Shown here: positions 7,847-16,095 of the stretch, piece after piece
Layout: each line of letters opens with the position of its first letter
How positions within the stretch are numbered: the first letter of the stretch is position 1
From: an uncultured Nonlabens sp.
GTDB lineage: Bacteria; Bacteroidota; Bacteroidia; Flavobacteriales; Flavobacteriaceae
Assembly (NCBI GenBank): GCA_947491755.1
Contig: CANLKV010000001.1
Span: forward strand, 806,001 to 870,000
DNA length: 64,000 nucleotides
Direction of reading: 5' to 3'
Position numbers and translations under genes: made by a program
Notes under the pieces: model-generated
What the model was told of the DNA's origin: nothing
What the model saw: the letters and a program-made list of their open reading frames with translations, nothing else
Databases searched by the model: none

Positions 7847-8578
7847 TTACAAATCATTTAAATTCCAATCGTATTCTTGATAGGCTACAGCAAATCCATC
7901 AGGTATTTTTTGATCTCTATATTGATTCAAGTACTCTATAAGGCTTTGGTTTTTAGTAAAATCCGATTTATACCATTCAAAAATCTTTGAAACGATTACT
8001 TTTTTCTCATGCATATCTATCTGCACCAGACTAGGATTGTTTATCGCTCTTTTTGTCAATCGCTGTAGCATTATTTGTGTGTTTGCTTCAGTAAAGGCTC
8101 TTTTTGATAGTGGTGGACAACCTACAGCACCGCAAACTAATGCAAAATGTAACCTTTCATCCCAGATTTCTTTAAATAAAATCTCTTTCTCCAATTGATT
8201 GAGCGATACTTTTTGATTTCCTAAAGTATAGGAACGGGCGTCAAAAAAATCGGGAATATCATTAACAGAATTGACAGGATATGCCTCTACAATGCCTTTA
8301 ATTACAAATATATTATAGGCGTTGATCCATACGGCTTCTTTTTCCAATAGACTCAAATCTTCCAAATTGATTTTTTTGAGAGCACGCAAGGCTTGATTTA
8401 AATTTGTAGGATCCTTTTTGATTGATTTATAGTCAACCATACCAGAGGTAACGTGAGAGGATAAGAGTTGATCCGTCGCACTGGTGAATGTTGCTAATTG
8501 CGCTTCGGCGAAAGCCAAACATAAAAACATTATCACGCCTAGCCTCACCTTGATTGTAAAAAAGAGATTTGTTTGCAT
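7847..8578 (-). CDS. Secreted DUF547 protein (second paralogue)
   Basis: Start chosen at the ATG at 8578 because it gives a signal peptide ending in LAFAEAQ (cleavage after A26); the open frame extends to 8644 but that extension has no secretion-signal character. The DUF547 core is clear: KEAVWINAYNIFVIKGIVE and HFALVCGAVGCPPLSKRAF, the latter with the two-cysteine pattern, and the ending VAYQEYDWNLNDL matches the end of the first paralogue (EYKEYDWSLNNQ). The product is 243 residues and lacks a lipobox, unlike the copy at 2843. It heads a minus-strand operon with the GH113-like and M1 genes. The signal-peptide end is encoded by a degenerate copy of the palindromic repeat. Function unknown. 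Confidence 0.83.
   Translation of the reverse strand: MQTNLFFTIKVRLGVIMFLCLAFAEAQLATFTSATDQLLSSHVTSGMVDYKSIKKDPTNLNQALRALKKINLEDLSLLEKEAVWINAYNIFVIKGIVEAYPVNSVNDIPDFFDARSYTLGNQKVSLNQLEKEILFKEIWDERLHFALVCGAVGCPPLSKRAFTEANTQIMLQRLTKRAINNPSLVQIDMHEKKVIVSKIFEWYKSDFTKNQSLIEYLNQYRDQKIPDGFAVAYQEYDWNLNDL
8501..8516. repeat. Degenerate palindromic repeat (in DUF547 signal peptide)
   Basis: CGCTTCGGCGAAAGCC matches the 16-bp consensus except at four positions. It is read on the minus strand as AFAEA, the signal-peptidase site of the DUF547 protein. Its origin from the repeat is likely but not certain. Confidence 0.5.
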
Positions 8579-8750
8579 GCGCGAGAATTTACAACAATCA
8601 AGCCAGTTGCTATTAATAATTGATGGATAAAAGGAAAAATACACTAAAATGAAGGCACTATAGGATACCTAGTTAAGCGCTCGATTAAGTTAATTTGTTG
8701 TTGTAGATTTAAACAACCTTCACTCGCCTGGAATAAGTAAACATTCATTT

Positions 8751-10046
8751 ATGGAGCATATTGTAATTATAGGGAATGGCATCGCTGGTATCACCGCGGC
8801 TAGGCACATACGCAAATTGTCTAGTAAGCGTATTACTGTAATTAGTGCAGAGACTGATTATTTTTTCTCGCGCACTGCGCTCATGTATGTTTATATGGGG
8901 CATATGAAATTTGAGCACACCCAGCCTTATGAGAATTGGTTCTGGAAAAAAAACAAGATCGACCTTAAAAAGGCTTATGTAACCCAGGTCCACACAGAAA
9001 CTAAGAAAATATCACTAGAATCTGGTGAGCAGATGACTTATGATAAATTGATACTGGCAACGGGTAGTGTTTCCAATAAATTTGGCTGGCCGGGCCAGGA
9101 CTTAAACGGTGTACAGGGATTGATTACAAAAAAAGACCTAGAGTTGCTAGAGATCAATGCACCAGACAATAAAGTTTGTAAAAGAGCTGTGTTGATAGGG
9201 GGCGGCCTTATAGGGGTAGAGCTAGCCGAAATGCTGCATACAAGAAACATTCCCGTCACCTTTCTAGTAAGAGAAAAAGCATTCTGGAGCAGCGTGCTCC
9301 CGTTTCCTGAGGCATCGATGATCTCAAATCATTTGCTATCACATCATATAGATCTAAGGCATGAGGAAGAGCTGGATGAAATTATTGGAGATTCTCATGG
9401 CAATGTAAAAGCGGTGCGTACAAAAAAAGGTGAAATCATTGCATGTGATCTAGTAGGTTTATCTGCTGGTGTGCGACCACAGATTAAATTTCTAGAAGGT
9501 AGCGGTATTGATACAGACCGCGGCATCCTTGTCAACCGCTATTTACAAACTAATATTCCAGATGTGTATGCCATAGGTGATTGCGCCCAGCAACGTGAGC
9601 CTGTGGGAGAGCGCAAAAGTGTTGAGGCTGTGTGGTACACAGGTCGCATGATGGGAGAAACCCTCGCACAAACTATTTGCGATCAACCCACTTTATGGAA
9701 TCCAGGACACTGGTTTAATAGTGCTAAGTTTATGGATATCGAATATCAAACGTATGGGTGGGTATGGAACAGTCCTAAAGAAGGAAACGCTCATTATCAC
9801 TGGCAAGATCAAAAAAATAATCGCGCTGTAACTGTAGAGTACAATTTGCATGAACGCACATTCATTGGTATTAACACTTTTAATATGCGCATGCGTCACG
9901 AGGTTTTTGACAAATGGCTTGATGATCAACAATCGGTAGATTACGTGATTGAAAATTTACAGCAGGCCTGTTTCAATCCAGAATTTTACAAAAAGCCTTT
10001 TCATGAAATTCAATCAGATTTTTTAAAACAAAAGTCCGCCATTTAA
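8751..10046 (+). CDS. FAD-dependent NAD(P)H oxidoreductase
   Basis: A 431-residue two-dinucleotide-binding flavoprotein. The FAD-binding Rossmann motif IIGNGIAGITAARHI is at residues 6-20, the NAD(P)-binding motif VLIGGGLIGVELAEML at about residues 145-160, and the second FAD contact DVYAIGDCAQQ at about residues 270-280. It lacks a redox-active CxxC or CxxxxC pair, so it is of the rubredoxin/ferredoxin-reductase or nitrite-reductase-like type rather than a disulfide reductase. The C-terminal ~110 residues are an extra domain without a motif I can name. It is followed 25 bp later by a membrane 4Fe-4S protein, so the pair probably passes electrons from NAD(P)H to a membrane carrier. Confidence 0.88.
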   Translation: MEHIVIIGNGIAGITAARHIRKLSSKRITVISAETDYFFSRTALMYVYMGHMKFEHTQPYENWFWKKNKIDLKKAYVTQVHTETKKISLESGEQMTYDKLILATGSVSNKFGWPGQDLNGVQGLITKKDLELLEINAPDNKVCKRAVLIGGGLIGVELAEMLHTRNIPVTFLVREKAFWSSVLPFPEASMISNHLLSHHIDLRHEEELDEIIGDSHGNVKAVRTKKGEIIACDLVGLSAGVRPQIKFLEGSGIDTDRGILVNRYLQTNIPDVYAIGDCAQQREPVGERKSVEAVWYTGRMMGETLAQTICDQPTLWNPGHWFNSAKFMDIEYQTYGWVWNSPKEGNAHYHWQDQKNNRAVTVEYNLHERTFIGINTFNMRMRHEVFDKWLDDQQSVDYVIENLQQACFNPEFYKKPFHEIQSDFLKQKSAI

Positions 10047-10071
10047 GTTCATTATTTAACACCATAAAAAT

Positions 10072-11715
10072 ATGTCCACCTATCAACGCAATATGTCTCT
10101 AGCTGGAGAGCCGCCTAAAGCACTCAACACCACACAACGTTTAGCAGTAGTTGTGGGTATGGCAGGTCTAGGGATACTTGTCTTACATTTATTTAATCAA
10201 GAGATCACGCATCCAGCGATATGGCTTACAGCAGCGCTTACCTTGATATCTGGTGGTATTATAGGATTTGCAGCCGGTTCTTATGCCCACAAACAAGAGG
10301 GGATTAAAAATGATGGAGTGTGGTTCAAGTCTATTTCCAGCCGTGGTTTTTTAGGCTGGTTGCTAGGTATTGCTTTGACTGGTTTTTACATTGTACTTTA
10401 TTTTTATGCAGAGCTGTTGGGCCTAAACACCGAAGGTGACAACACTGGGGTCATCTCTTTGTTTGATCCATTGAGCCGTGCCTTGAGCGGTAACCCAGCT
10501 AGTCAATGGTTTGTGTACGGGACTTTATATACTATCGCTATACTGGCTTTCGGTATAAAATTTATGTGGAAATATCGGCACAACAGGTACGAGGTCATAC
10601 GCACTATAAGTGTGATGTTTTTCCAGACGGCTTTTGCCTTTTTAATACCAGAGTTTATGGCTAGACTTAATGGGGATGGGTACAACTTGCCATACTACGA
10701 TTTGAAGAACATATGGCCACTTAATTATTACAATTTTGAGCAATACCGCATTAATGATTTTATAAGCTCTGGTGCAATTGGGATGTTTCTATTAATCTTT
10801 GGTATTGTATCCATTTTTGTAATCACACCTATTTTGACCTATAAATATGGTAAACGCTGGTATTGCAGTTGGGTTTGTGGCTGTGGTGGCCTGGCAGAAA
10901 CAGCTGGGGATTCCTTTAGACAGCTTTCTGATAAATCGCAGTCAGCGTGGCGCATAGAACGCTGGGTTGTTCATAGTGTTTTAGTTTTTGTAGTCATGAT
11001 GACCACCACTGTTGTGAGTGTTTATTTAGGGTATGAAAATGAAGGATACTGGCTGTCTAGAGACGTCTTTTTATTTACAGTAGCTGCTGGTCTTTTGGTG
11101 TTGTACGCGGCAATAATGTACTGGAAGCGCCATCAATTAAAAAAAGATGCTGTGGTAGGTGCTACCGTTTACCTATTTATATCGCTAGCATCTGTAGCGT
11201 TAATTTATTTTGTAGATATCACACAAATTAAAGTTGATGCATCTTATTTCTCATTAGGTCTCAATCAGGGTATTTACACTCTAGATGTTGCAGTAAAAAG
11301 TTTGTACGGCTTTTTAATAGGGGCTATTTTTTCTGGTGTCATCGGTACAGGATTCTATCCGATTTTTGGTAATCGCGTTTGGTGCCGTTTTGGATGTCCT
11401 ATGGCAGCGATACTGGGGATACAGCAGCGGTTGTTTTCAAAATTTCGCATCACAACAAACGGTGGTCAGTGCATTTCTTGCGGTAATTGTTCTACCTATT
11501 GCGAGATGGGGATCGATGTAAGAGCCTATGCCCAAAAAGGAGAAAACATCATACGCGCCAGTTGTGTGGGCTGTGGTATTTGTAGTGCGGTTTGCCCGCG
11601 AGGAGTACTTAAATTAGAAAATGGTCCTATGGAAGGTCGCATCAATAGTGAAGCGGTGTTGTTAGGTCAGGATCCTGATTTAATGGCGTTGCTCAGTGAC
11701 CGTAAAGCTAACTAG
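10072..11715 (+). CDS. Polytopic membrane 4Fe-4S protein (NapH/NosR/CcoG-like)
   Basis: A 547-residue integral membrane protein with about seven to nine hydrophobic segments. Cysteine motifs: CSWVCGC (C265, C269, C271) and CRFGC (C438, C442), each following a membrane segment, as in NapH/NosR-type polyferredoxins. These are followed by two ferredoxin motifs, C467-x2-C-x2-C-x3-C477 (CISCGNCSTYC) and C498-x2-C-x2-C-x3-C508 (CVGCGICSAVC), which should bind two 4Fe-4S clusters on the cytoplasmic side. The third position of the first motif is not followed by the usual proline. It is downstream of the flavoprotein, so it is a likely electron entry or exit point of the membrane; the partner is not in the window. 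Confidence 0.87.
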   Translation: MSTYQRNMSLAGEPPKALNTTQRLAVVVGMAGLGILVLHLFNQEITHPAIWLTAALTLISGGIIGFAAGSYAHKQEGIKNDGVWFKSISSRGFLGWLLGIALTGFYIVLYFYAELLGLNTEGDNTGVISLFDPLSRALSGNPASQWFVYGTLYTIAILAFGIKFMWKYRHNRYEVIRTISVMFFQTAFAFLIPEFMARLNGDGYNLPYYDLKNIWPLNYYNFEQYRINDFISSGAIGMFLLIFGIVSIFVITPILTYKYGKRWYCSWVCGCGGLAETAGDSFRQLSDKSQSAWRIERWVVHSVLVFVVMMTTTVVSVYLGYENEGYWLSRDVFLFTVAAGLLVLYAAIMYWKRHQLKKDAVVGATVYLFISLASVALIYFVDITQIKVDASYFSLGLNQGIYTLDVAVKSLYGFLIGAIFSGVIGTGFYPIFGNRVWCRFGCPMAAILGIQQRLFSKFRITTNGGQCISCGNCSTYCEMGIDVRAYAQKGENIIRASCVGCGICSAVCPRGVLKLENGPMEGRINSEAVLLGQDPDLMALLSDRKAN

Positions 11716-11738
11716 AGTACTGTGGACACGATTGTTTT

Positions 11739-11754
11739 CTCTTCCGCGGAAGCG
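11739..11754. repeat. Palindromic repeat variant (between convergent genes)
   Basis: CTCTTCCGCGGAAGCG, whose core CTTCCGCGGAAG is a perfect palindrome in which TCGCGA has become CCGCGG by paired changes. It lies in the 41-bp gap between the convergent 4Fe-4S and ypdA-like genes, where a hairpin in RNA could act in either direction. Confidence 0.7.
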
Positions 11755-11756
11755 AA

Positions 11757-12740
11757 CTAACCTACAGCAATTTGCACCCTGCTAGCGGTAATATGATCCA
11801 TGATCATCGTAGCGTGCACCCTGCTATTTTCAATAAACCATTTGTGTGTTTCCATACCACCACAAATAACTCCAGCCAGGTAAACGCCTGAAATATTAGT
11901 CTCCATGGTCCGATCGTTGTAAACAGGTATTTGTTTGTCGCCTTGCAAATCAATGCCTAGCATGTTCAAAAACGAGAAATTGGGGCGGTATCCAGTTAAA
12001 GCAAGAACAAAATCGTTATCGATAGCAAACGACCTTCCTTGTTGATTAACTAATAATTCTTGATCGTCTATGCGTTCTATTGTGGCATTAAAATAGGCTT
12101 TTATAGAGCCTTCTTTAATACGATTTTCAATATCTGGCTTTACCCAGTATTTCACACGATCGCCTATAGCTTTCCCTCTTACAATCATGGTAACCTCACC
12201 ACCCTTGCGGTATATCTCTAGCGCCGCATCAACTGCGCTATTGCTGGCGCCTACAATCGCAACTTTTTGAAAAGCATATAAGTGTGGGTCGTTGTAATAG
12301 TGAGACACCTTGTCTAATTCTTCACCGGGTACCTGCAACTTGTTGGGTAGATCATAAAATCCAGTGGCGATGATAATGTGTCTAGAGGTATATTGATTTT
12401 TGTTTGTCTTAACCTGGAAGTAAGTTGCTTTATCGACATGCATTACTTCTTCAAATAATTTTATGTGCAATTGACTTGAGGTGGCTATGCGGCGGTAGTA
12501 CTCTAGAGCTTCCTGCTTGCTAGGTTTTGCTTCTTTAGAAATAAACGGTATGCTGTCAATTTCTAGTTTCTCGCTAGTCGAGAAAAAATGCATGTTTGTA
12601 GGATAGTGGTACAAGGAGTTGACTAGGGGACCTTTTTCTATCACCATGTAATGCAGGCCAGCTTTTTGAGCTTCTAGAGCGCATGCAATGCCTATAGGGC
12701 CAGCACCTACAATCAACACATCATAAACGTCCTGTTTCAT
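11757..12740 (-). CDS. ypdA: YpdA-family putative bacillithiol disulfide reductase
   Basis: A 327-residue flavoprotein with two Rossmann motifs, VLIVGAGPIGIACALEAQ (residues 8-25) and VAIVGASNSAVDAALE (about residues 165-180), plus the ending GVYLAGVICGG. The opening ...HYPTNMHFFSTSEKLEI... is diagnostic of YpdA, the NADPH-dependent reductase of oxidised bacillithiol in Firmicutes and Bacteroidota. There is no CxxC, as expected for this family. A TATCTTTG -7 element ends 4 bp before the ATG, so the mRNA is probably leaderless or nearly so. It is convergent with the 4Fe-4S gene. The exact physiological substrate here is inferred from the family. Confidence 0.88.
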   Translation of the reverse strand: MKQDVYDVLIVGAGPIGIACALEAQKAGLHYMVIEKGPLVNSLYHYPTNMHFFSTSEKLEIDSIPFISKEAKPSKQEALEYYRRIATSSQLHIKLFEEVMHVDKATYFQVKTNKNQYTSRHIIIATGFYDLPNKLQVPGEELDKVSHYYNDPHLYAFQKVAIVGASNSAVDAALEIYRKGGEVTMIVRGKAIGDRVKYWVKPDIENRIKEGSIKAYFNATIERIDDQELLVNQQGRSFAIDNDFVLALTGYRPNFSFLNMLGIDLQGDKQIPVYNDRTMETNISGVYLAGVICGGMETHKWFIENSRVHATMIMDHITASRVQIAVG

Positions 12741-12744
12741 AAAG

Positions 12745-12752
12745 CAAAGATA
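12745..12752 (-). promoter_or_regulatory. -7 promoter element of ypdA
   Basis: TATCTTTG on the minus strand matches the Bacteroidota -7 consensus TAnnTTTG and lies 4 bp from the ATG. No TTG was found at the usual -33 distance. Confidence 0.55.
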
Positions 12753-12902
12753 AAGGCTGTAAATAGAGCTTATTTTAATATAAACTTAAAGGCTGGCGTA
12801 TACCCTTTTCTTTATAAACGCTAATTTACCTTTTAAAAATACCATCAATGATAAGTAGGAATGTTGCGCGGGCTTATGCAAACCTCACTAGCTACAGATA
12901 TT

Positions 12903-13742
12903 TCAGGTCGTTGATTCTATAGTAGTAGTGATTTCTATAAATTTTTCAACACTTATTTGTTCTGGACGTAGGTTAAATAACTCTTGATCCTTAATCTCGT
13001 CTGGCAAATTCATAGATTTGAGGGAATTTCTCAAGGTTTTGCGTCGCTGCTGGAAGGCAAGTTTAACCACTTGACGCAACTTCTCATACGAGCAAGTAAG
13101 TTGATCGTGGTTATCCTTACGGGTAAGTAATAATACCCCACTGTGCACTCTAGGTGGTGGATTAAAAACCTCTGGACCTACGGTAAAAAGATAGTCTGCG
13201 TGGTAATACGCTTGGGTTAGCACTGATAAGATACCATATGTTTTTGAGCCGTGAGCCGCACAAATGCGCTGTGCCACTTCTTTTTGAAACATCCCACCAA
13301 ATTCTGGGATCTGTTTGCGATACTCTAGGGTTTTAAAGACAATCTGGGTGCTTATGTTGTAGGGAAAGTTACCTATTATGGCAAACGATTGCTCACCATA
13401 CAGGTCTTGCAAATTCTTTTTAAGAAAATCTGCTTCTATCACCTCAAAAGTGTCGGCTGAGACTATTTTTTTATGCTCCAGTGGAAAAGAGTGCTTTAAA
13501 TATATCACTGATTCACTGTCTAGCTCTAGAGCGGTAACCTTAGTGCCCTTGCGTATCACGTGTTTTGTCAATACACCAGTACCTGGGCCTATCTCTAGCA
13601 CTTGATCATAACCGCTGTAGGACAAACACTCTGCTATCTTTATGGCAACAGATTCATCTTTCAAAAAATGCTGTCCCAGATGCTTTTTTGCGGTGACTCC
13701 TTTGTCCTTTGAGGTGTATTTTTTGAATTGCTTTTTTGCCAA
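12903..13742 (-). CDS. rsmA: 16S rRNA (adenine1518-N6/adenine1519-N6)-dimethyltransferase RsmA
   Basis: A 279-residue SAM-dependent methyltransferase that dimethylates the two adjacent adenines near the 3' end of 16S rRNA. Motifs: HLGQHFLKD (residues 21-29), SAM-binding [12 protein letters not shown] (about residues 48-59), and the catalytic [11 protein letters not shown] (NFPY motif, about residues 123-133), then the C-terminal [11 protein letters not shown] and [12 protein letters not shown]. The N-terminal ~20 basic residues are an extension compared with E. coli KsgA and may be natural, since the ATG at 13742 is the first in frame. It has its own probable promoter at 13797-13804. Confidence 0.95.
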   Translation of the reverse strand: MAKKQFKKYTSKDKGVTAKKHLGQHFLKDESVAIKIAECLSYSGYDQVLEIGPGTGVLTKHVIRKGTKVTALELDSESVIYLKHSFPLEHKKIVSADTFEVIEADFLKKNLQDLYGEQSFAIIGNFPYNISTQIVFKTLEYRKQIPEFGGMFQKEVAQRICAAHGSKTYGILSVLTQAYYHADYLFTVGPEVFNPPPRVHSGVLLLTRKDNHDQLTCSYEKLRQVVKLAFQQRRKTLRNSLKSMNLPDEIKDQELFNLRPEQISVEKFIEITTTIESTT

Positions 13743-13759
13743 GGGAGTTTTTCTTACTC

Positions 13760-13804
13760 AATACCTATTACAGGTATTCAATTATTGTTTGTCATACAAA
13801 GGTA
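13760..13804 (-). promoter_or_regulatory. rsmA promoter element and leader inverted repeat
   Basis: TACCTTTG on the minus strand (13797-13804) fits the -7 consensus TAnnTTTG; a TTG at 13821-13823 (minus strand) gives a short 16-bp spacer. Between it and the ATG lies an inverted repeat, AATACCT at 13760-13766 and AGGTATT at 13772-13778, which would be in the mRNA leader. Confidence 0.4.
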
Positions 13805-13969
13805 AGCCCTAGAAATTCCTCAAGGCTTGCTGGAATTATAAAAACGCATTGATTACAATAAACAGCAATATTAATTGACTAGTTACATTTCAAAGTCCTA
13901 AAATTAAACCAGCGTATTGTTTAAATAGGTTCTCAGCGCTTGAATCGCTGTAACAGCTTTTTATTATTC

Positions 13970-14299
13970 TTAATTCATGTTGCCATGAACGCGGTATTCA
14001 TCTACTAGCTCTAACTCTGTTCTAAAGGAGAGCACACGTTCCCCAAATCTTTCCGAGGCATTTTTTCTTAATCGTGGTGCGTGTTTTTCATAGTATAGAT
14101 CTAGCGCCTCCCGGCTGCTAGCCTTATATTGAACAGAAAAAGTACTACTGCCATCCTGCTCGTCCACCAGCACTCTGGTTAATCTGGCATCCATAAACAA
14201 TCCGGTACCTAATACTTGAGCTATATGTTCTCGCGACCATTCCAGCCATTCCTTTTCTAGAGATTGCGCCATGTTACTGGTCACATTATAAATTACCAT
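13970..14299 (-). CDS. DUF4286 family protein
   Basis: A 109-residue cytoplasmic protein beginning MVIYNVTSNMAQSLEKEWLE and ending in an acidic segment with FRTELELVDEYRV. This is the DUF4286 pattern, a small ferredoxin-like-fold family of Bacteroidota with no known activity. It starts 2 bp after the stop codon of the TPR gene and so closes the serS-TPR-DUF4286 operon. Confidence 0.8.
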   Translation of the reverse strand: MVIYNVTSNMAQSLEKEWLEWSREHIAQVLGTGLFMDARLTRVLVDEQDGSSTFSVQYKASSREALDLYYEKHAPRLRKNASERFGERVLSFRTELELVDEYRVHGNMN

Positions 14300-14301
14300 A
14301 A

Positions 14302-16092
14302 TTAAAGATCGTTGTTTTCAAAATCGCCGCGCAATTTGCGATAGCGACGTCTTGCGTCAATAAAAAATATACTATCCGCATGGTCGTAGATGATTTTCTC
14401 GTAATAGTTTTGCGCCTCTGCGGGATTATTTAATTGTTGCTCATACAAAAGGCCCAACCTGTATATAGCATCATCTGCCAGGATTCCATCCCCATAGTTC
14501 CCGATAATTTTTTCATAGTTTGCTTTTGCACGTTCCCAGTCAGCCTTTTTTTCTAACAATTGCGCTTGCTGCAATAGGGCTTCATCTTCTATGGGATCGC
14601 CCTTGTGTTCTTGCAGTAAAGATTCATACAGACTTAATGCTTCCTCATTTTTGTTTTGATACTGTTTTAGTTCCGCTTTCGCGAAAGCTTTCAATGCCAC
14701 AAATGTGGTGTCATACAGTATATGATCGCTTATCGTCAGGCTCAATTGCATCGCGTCGTTTGCAATCAGTTTGCTGGTTGCACCACGCAACACTTTAAGC
14801 TGAGTGAGGCTCCACTTAAAATCTCCTTGAAAGTAGCTGGTTCGTGCTACTTTATACTGGGATTCCTGTGCAATTTCTGTATTAGGCAAGTCATTTTGAA
14901 CCTGACTGTACAATATAAGCGCCCTATTGAATTGCTCCTGCAGTACTAAAATATCTGCAAGAAGCATTTTGTTCATTGCGTTTCTAAACTTTCCTAGATT
15001 TTGTTTTTCAAGCTCTTTCAATAAATCAACAGCGGTTTGCTGGTCTCCTATTTTAAAAGCTAATAGTTTTGCAAAATCATGTTGCAGGTCAAAGGATTGC
15101 TCGTCTGTCCCATATCGAGCCAGTAACGTTTGATATTTTTCTTTAATTGACGGAAAGTCTGTAGCGCCGGCGTTGTTACTTATAATCTTTAGTTGTAGAA
15201 CTTCAGCAGTATATCTTATTCTGGCTACCTGGCTAGTTTCTATGATATACTCTAGTATTGACTGGGCTGCAATATCGTCTCCCTCTTCATATGCAGTTTG
15301 TGCAAGGTCCTGCAAATTAAAAATGTTTTCTTTTGTTCTATTGTAGATGGCTTTTTCCTGAGTAAAAGCTGCATTAAAATCTTTTTGTTGTATAAATAGC
15401 CAGCTGAGCACCGCATTATACATCAACTTAGGATTTTCTCGCAAGCGTATTAAAAGCGCCCTGCGCAAGGCTTGATTGCTCATGCTGGTTGCATCATCTG
15501 TAATGTATCTGGAAAATGTGGCCTGCATGCGAGGGATGATCTGCTCATTTTTTTCCATCAGGTCCAGATATTTGTCAAACATCAACTTCATCTCACCTTG
15601 CTCGCCGTACAATTGAGCTATTTGATAATTATAATCTAGAGCAGGATCTGCCTGCATACTACGCTCATAGCTTTCAATAGCTTTATCAAGTATGCTGCGT
15701 GTCTCAAAAGTTCTAGCAATAGAATATCCTATTTGAGGTATCGAGTCAATTTGACTGATTGCTTCATTATAAAGGCGCAGTGCTAGACTATCTCTACCTT
15801 GCAGACTTGCATTATATCCTTTTTCTAACGGGAATAAATAAGTGTTGTAGGCTACTTTTTCACCCGCATCAAGTAAGCTATCCGCTTTTTTATAGTTTTC
15901 TAACTGCTGTTGAAACTCTACCAGACGGAATAGTAAATTAAAATTACGTTTGTCCTGACTGTAGGCTTTCTCATAAATTGCGTAAGCTTTATCGTACGCT
16001 CCCTGATCTGCATAATTGTCTGCCAGTTGCAAGCTTTGTGCATGACTGGAAAAACTTATAATTGCTATGATGAGAAGAAGCGGGTATTTCAT
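14302..16092 (-). CDS. Secreted tetratricopeptide-repeat protein
   Basis: A 596-residue protein with a signal peptide (residues 1-18, ending SSHAQ). It is made of helical TPR-like units throughout, for example ADNYADQGAYDKAYAIYEKA (residues 24-43), AKAELKQYQNKNEEALSLYESL, and AIYRLGLLYEQQLNNPAEAQ near the end. It is likely a periplasmic scaffold for protein-protein contacts; no enzymatic domain is seen. It starts 3 bp after serS. One copy of the palindromic repeat (14674-14688) is read in frame as AFAKA inside a TPR helix (VALKAFAKAELKQ), showing that the insertion is tolerated in the fold. Confidence 0.85.
   Translation of the reverse strand: MKYPLLLIIAIISFSSHAQSLQLADNYADQGAYDKAYAIYEKAYSQDKRNFNLLFRLVEFQQQLENYKKADSLLDAGEKVAYNTYLFPLEKGYNASLQGRDSLALRLYNEAISQIDSIPQIGYSIARTFETRSILDKAIESYERSMQADPALDYNYQIAQLYGEQGEMKLMFDKYLDLMEKNEQIIPRMQATFSRYITDDATSMSNQALRRALLIRLRENPKLMYNAVLSWLFIQQKDFNAAFTQEKAIYNRTKENIFNLQDLAQTAYEEGDDIAAQSILEYIIETSQVARIRYTAEVLQLKIISNNAGATDFPSIKEKYQTLLARYGTDEQSFDLQHDFAKLLAFKIGDQQTAVDLLKELEKQNLGKFRNAMNKMLLADILVLQEQFNRALILYSQVQNDLPNTEIAQESQYKVARTSYFQGDFKWSLTQLKVLRGATSKLIANDAMQLSLTISDHILYDTTFVALKAFAKAELKQYQNKNEEALSLYESLLQEHKGDPIEDEALLQQAQLLEKKADWERAKANYEKIIGNYGDGILADDAIYRLGLLYEQQLNNPAEAQNYYEKIIYDHADSIFFIDARRRYRKLRGDFENNDL
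14674..14689. repeat. Palindromic repeat copy (inside TPR gene)
   Basis: CGCTTTCGCGAAAGCT, 15 of 16 bases matching. Read on the minus strand as AFAKA within an alpha-helical repeat. Confidence 0.9.
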
Positions 16093-16095
16093 CTA

